Assembly: GCF_003206715.1 (NCBI RefSeq)
Contig: NZ_PZJU01000011.1
Location: 1-64,000, forward strand
DNA: 64,000 bases
Direction of reading: 5' to 3'
DNA from: Salinicola peritrichatus
GTDB lineage: Bacteria; Pseudomonadota; Gammaproteobacteria; Pseudomonadales; Halomonadaceae
Shown in pieces: positions 51,987 to 61,206 of this stretch. The translations under genes and the position numbers were made by a program. Each line of letters opens with the position of its first letter. The first letter of the stretch is position 1. Below the pieces are notes generated by a model that saw nothing but the letters and a program-made list of their open reading frames with translations, was not told where the DNA came from and ran no database searches.

Positions 51987-52316
51987 ATGTCGTTGAAGCC
52001 GATCTATCGGGTGGTGTTTCACAATCAAGGAGAAGTGTGGGAGCTCTACGCACGCGAGATCTTCCAGAGCGACCTGTGGGGATTCATCGAGGTCGAAGCC
52101 TTCGTGTTCGAGGATCACTCCAAGGTGGTCGTCGACCCGGGTGCCGAAAAGCTGCGCCGCACCTTCGATGGCGTCAATCGTAGCTATATCCCGTACAACG
52201 CCATCATCCGCATCGACGAGGTCGAACGCGGCGGGGCCGCCAAGGCAGTCAAGGCCGAGGGCAACGTCGCCGAGTTCCCGCGGCCGATGGCGTGGCCGCC
52301 GCGGGAAGACGGCTGA
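51987..52316 (+). CDS. DUF1820 family protein
   Basis: The 109-residue protein matches the DUF1820 pattern: MSLKPIYRVVFHNQGEVWEL, EIFQSDLWGFIEVEAFVF, RSYIPYNAIIRIDEVE and the proline-rich end. It is conserved in gammaproteobacteria with unknown function. It is divergent from miaB. Confidence 0.88.
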   Translation: MSLKPIYRVVFHNQGEVWELYAREIFQSDLWGFIEVEAFVFEDHSKVVVDPGAEKLRRTFDGVNRSYIPYNAIIRIDEVERGGAAKAVKAEGNVAEFPRPMAWPPREDG

Positions 52317-52408
52317 AGCGATGACGACTGGTCAGAATTTCACCAATTTGTCGTCAGCGCTGGGACTACCGGAGGATCGCGCCATCACTGCGCAGGTTGT
52401 CCCAACGG

Positions 52409-52429
52409 TTATCCACAGAAAGTGTGGAT
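52409..52429. other. Isolated DnaA-box-like site with dyad
   Basis: TTATCCACA (52409-52417) is a perfect match to the DnaA box consensus, and ATCCACA-GAAAG-TGTGGAT is a 7-bp dyad (52411-52429). It sits in the 245-bp gap before the SH3 gene, with no other boxes nearby. Confidence 0.35.
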
Positions 52430-52561
52430 TCTTGATTTGACCACCCTCGCAGGAAGCGCGGGCCGTTCTCATCGTCGCGTGGAAAAGGATCACTGAAATC
52501 CCGATTCAGCGTCTCCGAAGATGCCGAACCGTTATCGATTAGCCACTAAGATCACGACGAT

Positions 52562-53179
52562 ATGTTGAAAATTCGAATTGTTGCGATGGGTTGCACCCTC
52601 GGCGCGGCCCTGTTTTCCGTCACTGCCATGGCCCAGGACAACCACTGGGTCAGTGACCATTTGCCCACTTTCGTCCGCAGTGGGCCGACCGACGAATATC
52701 GCATCGTGGGGACGCTGGAGAGCGGCGACCCGGTCACGGTGCTCCAGACCCAGGGCGATTACACTCAGGTTCGCGGACCGGACGGCGACACGGTATGGAT
52801 TCAATCCCAGTTCGTGCAGTCCGAGCCCAGCGCCCAGCAGCAGTTGCCGGCCCTGCAGCAGAAAGTCGACCAGCTGACGCAGCGCCTGGACGGTATCGAC
52901 GACGAATGGAACCAGCGCGTGGCCGACATGCGCAGCGAACTCGAGAGCCGAAAACAGCAGGTCGAAGAGCTACAGTCCACCAACGATCAGCTCAGCCAGG
53001 CTTATTCCCAGGCCGAGAGCAAGATGCGCGAGATGCAGGCGCGCCTGGACACCCAGGAAGAAGATCTGCTGATGCGCTATTTCATGTACGGGGGTGGCGT
53101 CGCCGGGGCGGGGCTGGTCGTCGGCTTGATCGTACCGCACCTGCCGCGCCGTCGGCGCAAGCGCGACCGCTGGTTCTGA
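52562..53179 (+). CDS. TIGR04211-type SH3 domain protein
   Basis: A signal peptide (MLKIRIVAMGCTLGAALFSVTAMA) is followed by a bacterial SH3 domain (NHWVSDHLPTFVRSGPTDEY, GTLESGDPVTVL), a long coiled coil (about 95-165) and a C-terminal membrane segment (YGGGVAGAGLVVGLIVPHL) ending in a basic tail. This is the YgiM/TIGR04211 layout, anchored in the inner membrane and facing the periplasm. The function is unknown. Confidence 0.88.
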   Translation: MLKIRIVAMGCTLGAALFSVTAMAQDNHWVSDHLPTFVRSGPTDEYRIVGTLESGDPVTVLQTQGDYTQVRGPDGDTVWIQSQFVQSEPSAQQQLPALQQKVDQLTQRLDGIDDEWNQRVADMRSELESRKQQVEELQSTNDQLSQAYSQAESKMREMQARLDTQEEDLLMRYFMYGGGVAGAGLVVGLIVPHLPRRRRKRDRWF

Positions 53180-53200
53180 TCGCGGCGAGCGGAGGCAAGC

Positions 53201-53836
53201 ATGTCGGCAACCGACTGGCTCGAGCGCTGGCGGCAGGGGCGCATCGGGTTTCATCGCCAGGCACCGCATCCCGCGTTGATGCGTTACTGGCCCGAGTTGG
53301 CGCTCGACCCGGACGCCAAGGTGCTGGTACCGCTATGCGGCAAGAGCCACGACATGCGCTGGCTCGCCGCCCGCGGCAATCCCGTGTTGGGAATCGAACT
53401 GTCGCCGCTGGCGATCGAACAGTTCGTCAGCGAGGGCGGCCAGCCGGCACTGCGCTACCGTCAGTCGGGATTCGAGTGCACTCGCCAGGGCAGCATCGAG
53501 CTATGGCGCGGCGATTTCTTTCATTTCCATGTCGAGCAGGCGGCGGAACTGGCCGGGTTCTACGACCGGGCCGCGCTGATTGCGCTGCCGCCGGCGACGC
53601 GTCAGCGTTACGCGCACCATCTGGCACACCTGCTGCTACCCGGCACCCGAGGGCTGCTGATCACGCTGACGCACGACGATCCCGAGCGCGGCCCGCCATT
53701 CAGCGTGACGCCTGACGAGGTCGACAGACTGCTGTCGCCCAACTTCGAAGTGACGCTTTGCGCGCAGGCCGAACCTGACGCCGAAGGCTTGCAGGAGAGC
53801 GTCTGGCGTCTGCGAAGGCGCGGGCCAACGGATTGA
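53201..53836 (+). CDS. tpm: Thiopurine S-methyltransferase
   Basis: The 211-residue SAM-dependent methyltransferase carries WLERWRQGRIGFH, VLVPLCGKSHDM (the SAM loop) and FDRAAL-like downstream blocks. Bacterial TPMTs methylate selenium, tellurium or thiol compounds. It starts 21 bases after the SH3 gene and converges with the YajG-like gene. Confidence 0.92.
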   Translation: MSATDWLERWRQGRIGFHRQAPHPALMRYWPELALDPDAKVLVPLCGKSHDMRWLAARGNPVLGIELSPLAIEQFVSEGGQPALRYRQSGFECTRQGSIELWRGDFFHFHVEQAAELAGFYDRAALIALPPATRQRYAHHLAHLLLPGTRGLLITLTHDDPERGPPFSVTPDEVDRLLSPNFEVTLCAQAEPDAEGLQESVWRLRRRGPTD

Positions 53837-53891
53837 ACCGGTCCGGTCATTTGGCAGTCCGCCTGCGCTTGAATGACGGCGCCCACCGCAG

Positions 53892-53930
53892 AAAAAACCC
53901 GTTCGAGAGCCGGTCTCGAACGGGTTTGTC
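53892..53930. terminator. Bidirectional terminator between tpm and YajG-like gene
   Basis: A perfect 14-bp stem, AAACCCGTTCGAGA / TCTCGAACGGGTTT, with a 5-base loop. The A6 run at 53892-53897 gives a U-tract for the minus strand; the plus strand has TTT then GTCTTT. Confidence 0.85.
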
Positions 53931-53976
53931 TTTGGCAGCCTGGCTGGCTGCGACCGGCGGCGACCGGTCGCGTTGA

Positions 53977-54567
53977 TCACTGCGCCAGCAGGTTGGCCAG
54001 TTGCTGATCGCGGAAGGTGCGGTCGAGCGCGTCGCCCAGCAGGTCACTGACCATGCGATTGTTGGTGTCCCAGTCCGGCTTGAAGGCGTAGCTCTGCTTG
54101 CGCTTCGAGGTGTAGCGGCCGGTGTAGGTGTTGGTGCCATTCTCTACCTTGGCTTCGATGATCGCCTGCAGCTGTGACGCGCCGAGCAGCGGTTCGTCCG
54201 CGCTGCCACGGGCGTAGGCGAGCTCGGCCAGGGTCAGCGTCAAGGTCGGGCCGCCGCCATTCTGGGTCGGCGTGAAGCCCATGCTGCGCAGCGCGTTCTC
54301 GGCCTGGGTCTGGATTTTCGGAATCACGTCATTGGCTTCGACGGTAATGGTCGAGGTCGCCGAGGTCGAGCCGGAGCGGGTGCCGATGACATTGCTGTCG
54401 CGACCATCGACCACGTTCAGGGTGACCGGCTGGCCGTTGCCGGTATGCGGAAAACCACCGCTGACCTTGGGATTCACCGACAGAATCTGTGGACTCTGGG
54501 CGCAAGCGGCCAGCACGCCAACCATCACCAGCGCCGCCACGCACTTGAGCGCAAACCATTGACGCAT
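53977..54567 (-). CDS. YajG-family lipoprotein
   Basis: The 196-residue protein has a lipoprotein signal (MRQWFALKCVAALVMVGVLAAC, lipobox LAAC), then SPQILSVNPKVS and VVDGRDSNVIGTRSG. YajG family segments follow (ALRSMGFTPTQ, LTLAELAYA). The ATG at 54567 has AGAGG ten bases upstream. It sits next to a dispersed repeat on its 5' side. Confidence 0.88.
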   Translation of the reverse strand: MRQWFALKCVAALVMVGVLAACAQSPQILSVNPKVSGGFPHTGNGQPVTLNVVDGRDSNVIGTRSGSTSATSTITVEANDVIPKIQTQAENALRSMGFTPTQNGGGPTLTLTLAELAYARGSADEPLLGASQLQAIIEAKVENGTNTYTGRYTSKRKQSYAFKPDWDTNNRMVSDLLGDALDRTFRDQQLANLLAQ

Positions 54568-54598
54568 AAAAGCTAACCTCTCGAGTCGATGAAACAAC

Positions 54599-54749
54599 GG
54601 AAACACTGCATAAATGTCTGCGCAGGCGAATCGCTGCGTTACGCGGTGCTGGAGCGCCAGCCCGGTCGAATCCTCACCTATACCTCATAGGCTCTGACTG
54701 CTGCGCTCCGTGCGCTTCATCCTGCTCGCCAATTTATTCAGCGTTTCCT
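54599..54749. repeat. Dispersed intergenic element with terminal inverted repeats (copy 3)
   Basis: The ends GGAAACACTGCATAAA and TTTATTCAGCGTTTCC are inverted, matching at 14 of 16 bases. The inside has GCGTTA and a diverged CTCACCTATACCTCATAGGCTCTG core in the same order as copies 1 and 2. The similarity to the other copies is weaker, so membership is probable rather than certain. Confidence 0.55.
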
Positions 54750-54814
54750 AAACGATGCCCATTATAGACATCGTTCACGACGATCCGTAATACGCAAGCG
54801 TCACGACCGTCAGC

Positions 54815-55894
54815 TCAGAAGCTGGGCGCCAGCGTCTGGGGACGTGCGGTGTCGAAGCGGTGCAGTTGGCTGGGAATGGCGAACAGCCGCTTGCCACGGG
54901 TGATCGCCAGGCGATCGAAGTCGGCATGGCTGACGGCGGCCTGCCACGGTTCGCCGAGCCAGTCCGCCTCCAGTTCCAGGCGAACTTCCGCGCCCACCGG
55001 GACGATGGCCGTCACCGTTACCGGTAGGTGGGCGCGATCGTTGGCGTGTTCCGCCAGGCGGATTTCGTGAGGGCGCAGCAGCAGCTCATGGCGGCCGTCG
55101 CCGACCTCGGGTACCGCCACCCGGGCGTTGCCGCAGGTCAGCAACTCGTCCTCGACATCGCCTTCCAGTCGATTGACCTCGCCCAAAAACTCGAACACGA
55201 AGCGGTTGGCTGGCTGGCGGTAGAGAACGTCGGGCGTGGCGATCTGTTCGACCCGGCCGTTGCTCATCACCACTACGCGATCGGAGAGCTCCAGCGCCTC
55301 TTCCTGGTCATGAGTGACGAACAGGCTGGTGAAGTGCAACTCTTCATGTAGGTGGCGCAGCCAGCGGCGCAGCTCCTGACGCACCTTGGCATCGAGCGCG
55401 CCGAACGGCTCGTCCAGCAGCAGCACGTCCGGCTTGAGCGCCAGGGCACGGGCCAGCGCCACGCGCTGTTGCTGGCCACCGGAAAGCTGGGCGGGGTAGC
55501 GCGCGGCGAAATCGCTCAGCTTGACCATCTCCAGCAACTGCATGACACGGGTGCGGATCTCGCCGCTCGAGGGGCGCTGGGCGCGGGGCAGGGCATGCAG
55601 GCCGAAGGCGACGTTGTCGAACACGCTCATGTGGCGGAACAGCGCGTAGTGCTGGAAGACGAAGCCGATGCGCCGCTCGCGTACGTGAACGTGGGTGACG
55701 TCGCGTTCGCCGAAGTGGATCGTGCCGCCATCGGCCTGTTCGAGACCGGCAACGATGCGCAGCAGCGTGGTCTTGCCGGAGCCGGAGGGGCCGAGCAGGC
55801 CGATCAGCTCGCCGTCGTGAATGTCGAGATCGATCGGCTCCAGGGCACGGGTGCGGCCATAGGTCTTGTCGATCTGCGCAATGCGAATGCTCAT
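54815..55894 (-). CDS. cysA: Sulfate/thiosulfate ABC transporter ATP-binding protein
   Basis: The 359-residue ATPase has Walker [10 protein letters not shown], signature [15 protein letters not shown], Walker [12 protein letters not shown], switch His ([10 protein letters not shown]) and a C-terminal TOBE domain. It is the last gene of sbp-cysT-cysW-cysA. The ATG at 55894 overlaps the cysW stop by four bases and has GGGAG eight bases upstream. Confidence 0.95.
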   Translation of the reverse strand: MSIRIAQIDKTYGRTRALEPIDLDIHDGELIGLLGPSGSGKTTLLRIVAGLEQADGGTIHFGERDVTHVHVRERRIGFVFQHYALFRHMSVFDNVAFGLHALPRAQRPSSGEIRTRVMQLLEMVKLSDFAARYPAQLSGGQQQRVALARALALKPDVLLLDEPFGALDAKVRQELRRWLRHLHEELHFTSLFVTHDQEEALELSDRVVVMSNGRVEQIATPDVLYRQPANRFVFEFLGEVNRLEGDVEDELLTCGNARVAVPEVGDGRHELLLRPHEIRLAEHANDRAHLPVTVTAIVPVGAEVRLELEADWLGEPWQAAVSHADFDRLAITRGKRLFAIPSQLHRFDTARPQTLAPSF

Positions 55895-56718
55895 GTCGCG
55901 GTCTCCCGGCGCGCGGCGCGCCACTCGAGTGCGGCCTTGGCGGCCAGCGTCAGCAGCGCCAGCAACGCCAGCAGCGAGGCGCTGGTGAAGGCACCGACGG
56001 TGTTGTAGTCCTGATAGAGTTGCTCGACCTGCAGCGGCAGGGTGTTGGTCTGGCCACGAATGGCCCCGGCGACCACCGAGACGGCGCCGAATTCACCCAC
56101 CGCGCGGGCGTTGGTCAGAATCACGCCATAGAGCAGGGCGTGGCGGATCTTGGGCAGCGTGACCCGACGGAAGATCGTCCAGCCGGAAGCGCCCAGCGTC
56201 ACGGCGGCCTCTTCCTCCCGCGCGCCCTGGGCCTGCATCAACGGAATCAGTTCGCGGGCGACGAACGGACAGGTGACGAAGATCGTCGCCAGCACGATGC
56301 CCGGCCAGGCGAACATGATCTGGATGTCATGGCTGTCGAGCCAGCCGCCTAGCCAGCCGTTGCGCCCGTAGAGCAGCAGATAGACCAGACCGGCCACCAC
56401 CGGCGACACCGCGAACGGGATGTCGATCAGCGTTTGCAGCAGACGGCGTCCGGGGAACTCGAAGCGCGTCACCAGCCAGGCGAGAAAGACGCCGAAGATC
56501 AGGTTGACCGGCACCGTCAGCAGGGTCACCAGCAGCGTCAGGCCGATGGCTGCCACGGTGTACGAATCGCTCAGATTGTGCCAGTAGACATCGATACCGC
56601 GCATCAGCGCCTGGGCGAAGATCGCCACCAGCGGCAACACCAGAAACAGCGCGGTCAGCGCCAGGGCGATGCCGATCAACAGCCGCTTCACCCGCGGTGC
56701 GTCACCGATTCTGACCAT
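55891..56718 (-). CDS. cysW: Sulfate ABC transporter permease CysW
   Basis: The 275-residue permease has six membrane segments and the EAA loop EEEAAVTLGASGWTIFRRVTLP. GEFGAVSVVAGAIRGQTNTLPL is the CysW signature. The ATG at 56718 shares one base with the cysT stop (TGATG). An upstream ATG at 56763 would lie inside cysT and is not used. Confidence 0.95.
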   Translation of the reverse strand: MVRIGDAPRVKRLLIGIALALTALFLVLPLVAIFAQALMRGIDVYWHNLSDSYTVAAIGLTLLVTLLTVPVNLIFGVFLAWLVTRFEFPGRRLLQTLIDIPFAVSPVVAGLVYLLLYGRNGWLGGWLDSHDIQIMFAWPGIVLATIFVTCPFVARELIPLMQAQGAREEEAAVTLGASGWTIFRRVTLPKIRHALLYGVILTNARAVGEFGAVSVVAGAIRGQTNTLPLQVEQLYQDYNTVGAFTSASLLALLALLTLAAKAALEWRAARRETAT

Positions 56719-57572
56719 CAGCCGCGCCCTCCGTGCAGTCGCTTGATGAAACGGCCCTGCCACAGGTTGATCGCCAGCAGCAGCGCGAGCGAGGTGGCGA
56801 GCACGATCGAGGCCACCGCCGAGGCGCCGGCGTAGTCGTACTCCTGCAGCTTGACGAAGATCATCAGCGAGGTGATCTCGGTCTCGTAGGGTTTGCCGCC
56901 GGCGATGAAGATCACCGCGCCGAACTCACCCAGCGAGCGCACGAAGGCCAAGCCCGTGCCGGTGACCAGCGCCGGCCACAGATGGGGCAGGATCACCCGC
57001 CGAAAGGCGTGGGCGTCCTTGGCGCCCAGCGTGATCGCCGCCTCGTCCACCTCGGCCGGCAGGTCCTCCAGCACCGGCTGCACCGTGCGCACCACGAACG
57101 GGATGCTGGTGAAGGCCATCGCCAGCGCGATGCCGACCCAGGTATAGGCGACCGAGATGCCCAGCGGTTCGAGCAGTTGCCCGACCCAGCCGCTGCTGGA
57201 GTAGAGCGTGGCCAGCGTGACGCCGGCGACCGCCGTGGGCAGGGCGAAGGGGAGATCCATCAAGGCATCCACCAGACGCTTGCCGGGGAACTCGTAGCGC
57301 ACCAGTACCCATGCCATCAGTAGGCCGAACACGGCGTTGAACAGCGCGGCGATGACGGCCGCCATCAGCGTCACGCCGTAACTGGCGACGATGCGCGGAT
57401 CGGTGATCAGAAACCAGTATTGCGAGGCGCTCAACTGCGCAAGCTGCCCCACCAGACTGGTCAAGGGCAGCAGCAGAATCAGCGAAATGAAGGTCAGCGA
57501 GACGCCGAGCGACAGGCCGAAACCCGGCAACACTCGGCGTTGGCGACCCATGCGTAGGGTGGAAGCGATCAT
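56718..57572 (-). CDS. cysT: Sulfate ABC transporter permease CysT
   Basis: The 284-residue permease has six membrane segments and the loop [42 protein letters not shown] is the CysT/CysU signature. It overlaps sbp by four bases. Confidence 0.95.
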   Translation of the reverse strand: MIASTLRMGRQRRVLPGFGLSLGVSLTFISLILLLPLTSLVGQLAQLSASQYWFLITDPRIVASYGVTLMAAVIAALFNAVFGLLMAWVLVRYEFPGKRLVDALMDLPFALPTAVAGVTLATLYSSSGWVGQLLEPLGISVAYTWVGIALAMAFTSIPFVVRTVQPVLEDLPAEVDEAAITLGAKDAHAFRRVILPHLWPALVTGTGLAFVRSLGEFGAVIFIAGGKPYETEITSLMIFVKLQEYDYAGASAVASIVLATSLALLLAINLWQGRFIKRLHGGRG

Positions 57573-58597
57573 TGGCGCTGCAGTTGGTCCAGTTCACCAC
57601 CGCTGGCGAAGTGGGTCTCCATCGCTTCGGGCCAGCTGCCAAAGAGGTCTTCGACGCGCAGTAGCTTGGTTTCGGGGAAGCGATCGCTGAACTCGGCGGC
57701 GACGGTTTCGTCGTTGACGCGATAGTTGAAGCCGGCCAGCAGGCGTTGTGCTTCTTCGGTGTAGAGATAGTCCAGGTAGCCCTTGGCCAGATCCTCGTTG
57801 CCGTTACGCTCGGCATACTCGTCGACCACGGCGACCGGGAACTCGGCCAGAATGCTGACCGGCGGCACCACGACTTCGTAGTCGTCCTTGCCGTATTCGT
57901 TGCGGATATTGTTGACCTCGGACTCGAAGGTGATCAGCACGTCGCCGATACCGCGCTCGACGAAGGTGGTGGTCGCGCCACGGCCGCCGGTATCGAATAC
58001 CTCGACGTTACCGAGGAAGGTCTTCATGAAGTTCTCGACCTTGTCCCGATCGCCGTCGAAGGCTTCATCGGCGTAGCCCCAAGCCGCCAGATAGGTGTAG
58101 CGGCCGTTACCCGAGGTCTTGGGGTTGGGGAATACCAGGGAAACATCGTCGCGGGCGAGATCGTCCCAGTTCTCGATGTGCTTGGGGTTGCCCTTGCGTA
58201 CCAGGAAGGCGGTGGTCGAGTAGTAGGGCGAAGCATGGTTGGGGTAGCGATCCTGCCAATCCTTCGCTACCAGGCCGGCGTCGGCCAATACGTTGACGTC
58301 GGTGACCTGGTTGAACGTGACCACGTCGGCGCGCAGGCCCTGCATGATCGAGCGGGCCTGGGTCGAGGAACCGGCATGGGACTGCTTCACGCTGACGGTC
58401 TCGTCGTGCTGCTGTTGCCACCAGTCGATGAACTTCGGGTTGATGGCGGCAAACAGTTCGCGGGCGATGTCGTAGGAGGAGTTGAGCAGCTCCCGCGACG
58501 GTTCCTGCGCCTGTGCCGGCGTTAGCGTGCCCAGCGAGAGTGCCAGGCCAAGAGCGGAAGCGGTGAGCCAAGAGCGGGTAGCGGTCAACCAGTTCAT
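57569..58597 (-). CDS. sbp: Sulfate-binding periplasmic protein
   Basis: The 342-residue protein has a signal peptide (ending AQAQEP) and a PBP fold: [34 protein letters not shown] (anion-binding), [21 protein letters not shown]. Sbp or CysP cannot be told apart; sulfate and thiosulfate are both possible. It is first in the operon; its upstream gap has an AT-rich promoter. Confidence 0.93.
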   Translation of the reverse strand: MNWLTATRSWLTASALGLALSLGTLTPAQAQEPSRELLNSSYDIARELFAAINPKFIDWWQQQHDETVSVKQSHAGSSTQARSIMQGLRADVVTFNQVTDVNVLADAGLVAKDWQDRYPNHASPYYSTTAFLVRKGNPKHIENWDDLARDDVSLVFPNPKTSGNGRYTYLAAWGYADEAFDGDRDKVENFMKTFLGNVEVFDTGGRGATTTFVERGIGDVLITFESEVNNIRNEYGKDDYEVVVPPVSILAEFPVAVVDEYAERNGNEDLAKGYLDYLYTEEAQRLLAGFNYRVNDETVAAEFSDRFPETKLLRVEDLFGSWPEAMETHFASGGELDQLQRQ

Positions 58598-58671
58598 GTG
58601 TCAGTTCCCTACGGATTATTCGCGTTGGCGGCAAGGCTAAATAAACCTTAATGGAATGACAATCGGTTAAA

Positions 58672-58690
58672 ATAGAACTTTTTGTTCTAT
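58672..58690. promoter_or_regulatory. Dyad in sbp promoter region
   Basis: ATAGAAC-TTTTT-GTTCTAT is a perfect 7-bp inverted repeat with a 5-base spacer, 75 bases before the sbp start. It is a candidate site for CysB or another sulfur regulator; no consensus can be confirmed. Confidence 0.4.
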
Positions 58691-58778
58691 AAAGGTGAGA
58701 CTGATCAATAAGCCATGCTTCAAGGAGCCCGTGGTTGCGCCGGGAAAGGGGAAGCACATGAAGGAGCCGTATGCGTTC

Positions 58779-58823
58779 GTCAGCGGTGCGGAAGCTGTCG
58801 GAGGCTAGCTCCGCACCGCTGAC
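58779..58823 (-). terminator. Long hairpin downstream of otsA
   Basis: A perfect 14-bp stem, GTCAGCGGTGCGGA / TCCGCACCGCTGAC, with a 17-base loop lies 27 bases after the otsA stop and before the sbp promoter. No T-run follows, so its role as terminator is inferred. Confidence 0.55.
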
Positions 58824-58850
58824 TTGGAATTCGGCGAATCGCTGTCTCGC

Positions 58851-60269
58851 TCAGCCGTTGATGATGCTTCTTCGGGCAGGAGGCAACGTGGATAGAGCGT
58901 GCGGGAGCGTGTATCGAAGATCCTCGACGAAACGTTGCCACCACTGGGTGAGACTATTGTGGGTGAGATTCTTCAGCATGCTCGCATGGCGTTGCCGGCG
59001 TTCTTCCTGCGGCATCTGCAACGCCTGATGAAGTGCCTGGGTGATGGTATGCGGATCATAGGGATTGACCAGCAAGGCGCCATCCAGCTCCTGTGCCGCG
59101 CCGGCGAATTCGCTCAGCACCAGGACGCCGGGGTCCTGCGGATCCTGAGCCGCGACGAACTCCTTGCACACCAGGTTCATGCCGTCGCGCACAGGGGTCA
59201 CCAAGCCTACTCGAGCGGCACGGAAAAGTCCCATCAGTACCGCTCGAGGGTAGGTCTTGTTGATGTAGTGGACCGGCGCCCAGCCGAGATCCGAATAAAG
59301 CCCGTTGATATGGCCCGCCTGGGTTTCGAGTTTCTGGCGCAGCTCATCGTATTCATTGATCGCGCAGCGTGAGGGACTGGCGACCTGGGTATACAGTACC
59401 TTGCGTCGATACTCGGGGTAGTGTTCGAGCAGTTCCTGGATGGCACCCAGACGCATGGATAGACCCTTGGAGTAATCGAGTCGGTCGGCGCCGGCAATCA
59501 ACGCACAGTGGCCGAGCGATGCGCGTAGATTCATGAGGGTTCGCTTGGTCTCGCTATGCTGGGATTCTTGCTGCAGCGTGTCGACATCCACCCCCACGGG
59601 ATAGGTTCCCAGACGCACCCGGCGGTCGCCGTGGAACAGTACGTTTCCCTTGACCGTGGCGCCGAGAATGCGTGTCGCCGCGTCGCGGAAGGACTCCTGG
59701 TCGCGCGGTGTCTGGAAACCCAGCAGGTCATAGTCGAGAAACTGCATCAGCAGTCGCTTGTGGCCGGGAATGCAGCGCAGCAACTCCGCGCTGGGAAAAG
59801 GGATATGCAAAAAGAAGCCGATCGGTGTGTCGACGTCGCGACGACGCAGCGCATTGCCTAGCGGGATCAGGTGGTAATCATGCACCCAGATCAGTTCGTT
59901 GCCCTTGAGTAGCGGGGTAATCTCACTGGCAAATCGCTCGTTGGTGGCGTAGTAGGTCTCGGCGAAGCGGCGGTGAAAGTTCATGGCGCCGAGGTTTAGA
60001 TGAAAGATCGGCCACAGCACTTCGTTGGAAAAGCCCAGATAGTATTCATCATGTTCTCGTTGTTGCAGTGGCAGGGTGGCATAGGTGACGTTGCCACGTT
60101 GCGTGCAACGTGCACTTTCCCGCGCATCGCTGACTTCCCCATTCCAGCCGAACCAGATGCCTCCATGGCTGGCAAGTGCATTGTTGATGGCAACCGCGAG
60201 GCCACCCGCCTGCTGCCGCCCCGCCTGAGGCACCGAGACGCGATTGGAAACGATGACGAGGTCTCTCAT
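58851..60269 (-). CDS. otsA: Trehalose-6-phosphate synthase
   Basis: GT20 retaining glycosyltransferase that makes trehalose-6-phosphate from UDP-glucose and glucose-6-phosphate, giving an osmoprotectant and stress protectant. The 472-residue protein carries LVIVSNRVSVP, AGGLAVAINNAL (UDP loop), IWVHDYHLIPLG and DRLDYSKGLSMRL (phosphate-binding). The ATG at 60269 has GGAGG upstream. It lies 59 bases after otsB. Confidence 0.96.
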   Translation of the reverse strand: MRDLVIVSNRVSVPQAGRQQAGGLAVAINNALASHGGIWFGWNGEVSDARESARCTQRGNVTYATLPLQQREHDEYYLGFSNEVLWPIFHLNLGAMNFHRRFAETYYATNERFASEITPLLKGNELIWVHDYHLIPLGNALRRRDVDTPIGFFLHIPFPSAELLRCIPGHKRLLMQFLDYDLLGFQTPRDQESFRDAATRILGATVKGNVLFHGDRRVRLGTYPVGVDVDTLQQESQHSETKRTLMNLRASLGHCALIAGADRLDYSKGLSMRLGAIQELLEHYPEYRRKVLYTQVASPSRCAINEYDELRQKLETQAGHINGLYSDLGWAPVHYINKTYPRAVLMGLFRAARVGLVTPVRDGMNLVCKEFVAAQDPQDPGVLVLSEFAGAAQELDGALLVNPYDPHTITQALHQALQMPQEERRQRHASMLKNLTHNSLTQWWQRFVEDLRYTLPHALSTLPPARRSIING

Positions 60270-60328
60270 GATTCTTCTCCTCCCTCCGTTGGGTTCGAAT
60301 GCGATATCGAATCGGTGTTGGAGATGGT

Positions 60329-61081
60329 TCAACGTGACTGAGTCGACAACAGGGATTCCAGCCATGTCAGAACTTCCTCCACGCTGTTCAGATGATATCG
60401 GGCCTTGCTTCCGACGGTCTTTCCCACGCGGATGGAGATGCCGTTGTGTGCGTTGACTATGGGGAAGGCGTCCTCGTCCGTGCTGTCGTCGCCAATGAAA
60501 ATCGGCGTGCGGTCCCGGAAAGGGGGCGTTTCGAGCAACGCTTCGATGGCGCGCCCCTTGTGGCAGCCCGCCTGACGCAACTCCAACAGGCACTTGCCTT
60601 CGCTGAGCGTGTAATGCCTGCCATGCGCCTGCTGCAGACGATGCATGATGTCGCGGCAAGCATCCTGGCATTGCGGCGCTTGCCGGTAGTGCAGCGCAAA
60701 GGCGTAGGTTTTGTCTTCGAAGAAGGTTCCGGGGTGGCGGTCGCAGAACTCGCCGAGGACTGTTGCGATGCGCGAGGCGTCATGATGCTCGCGTTTCAGA
60801 GCATGGCGATTGCCGTCGAAGGTTCGCCATTGTGCGCCATGGCAGCCGACCAGTGTCATGGGCAACGGTGTGGTGAGGTGTTCGAGATCCTGGAGATGTC
60901 TTCCGCTGACGAGTGCGACGGCTCCTTCCCAGAGAGCATGGCATTCGCTCAACAGGCGGCGTTGGCGAGGGGGCAAGGTTACTGCATCCGGATGCGCGGC
61001 GAGAGGTACCAGTGTCCCATCGAAATCCAGAAACAAGGCAGTCTCGGTCGCGGCAGGTTCCGGTGGCTTGGCTGGGCTCAT
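60329..61081 (-). CDS. otsB: Trehalose-6-phosphate phosphatase
   Basis: HAD-family phosphatase of 250 residues that removes phosphate from trehalose-6-phosphate. Motif I LFLDFDGTLVP (Asp nucleophile), motif II VSGRHL and motif IV FIGDDSTDEDAF are intact. The ATG at 61081 has GGAG nine bases upstream. It precedes otsA in the operon. Confidence 0.95.
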   Translation of the reverse strand: MSPAKPPEPAATETALFLDFDGTLVPLAAHPDAVTLPPRQRRLLSECHALWEGAVALVSGRHLQDLEHLTTPLPMTLVGCHGAQWRTFDGNRHALKREHHDASRIATVLGEFCDRHPGTFFEDKTYAFALHYRQAPQCQDACRDIMHRLQQAHGRHYTLSEGKCLLELRQAGCHKGRAIEALLETPPFRDRTPIFIGDDSTDEDAFPIVNAHNGISIRVGKTVGSKARYHLNSVEEVLTWLESLLSTQSR

Positions 61082-61206
61082 CGAGACCGGCTCCGATATC
61101 CAAAACGACTTAATAACTATGGGTGGCCGGAAATATTTCAACCGGATCCCGAGCGTACATGGCGGCCCCGTAGGGTGGCCGCCACCGGCGGCGTCCTGAA
61201 TGGACA

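Noticed and set aside
52409-52429. Replication origin
   Set aside because: Only one clear DnaA box and no dnaA, dnaN or AT-rich unwinding region nearby.
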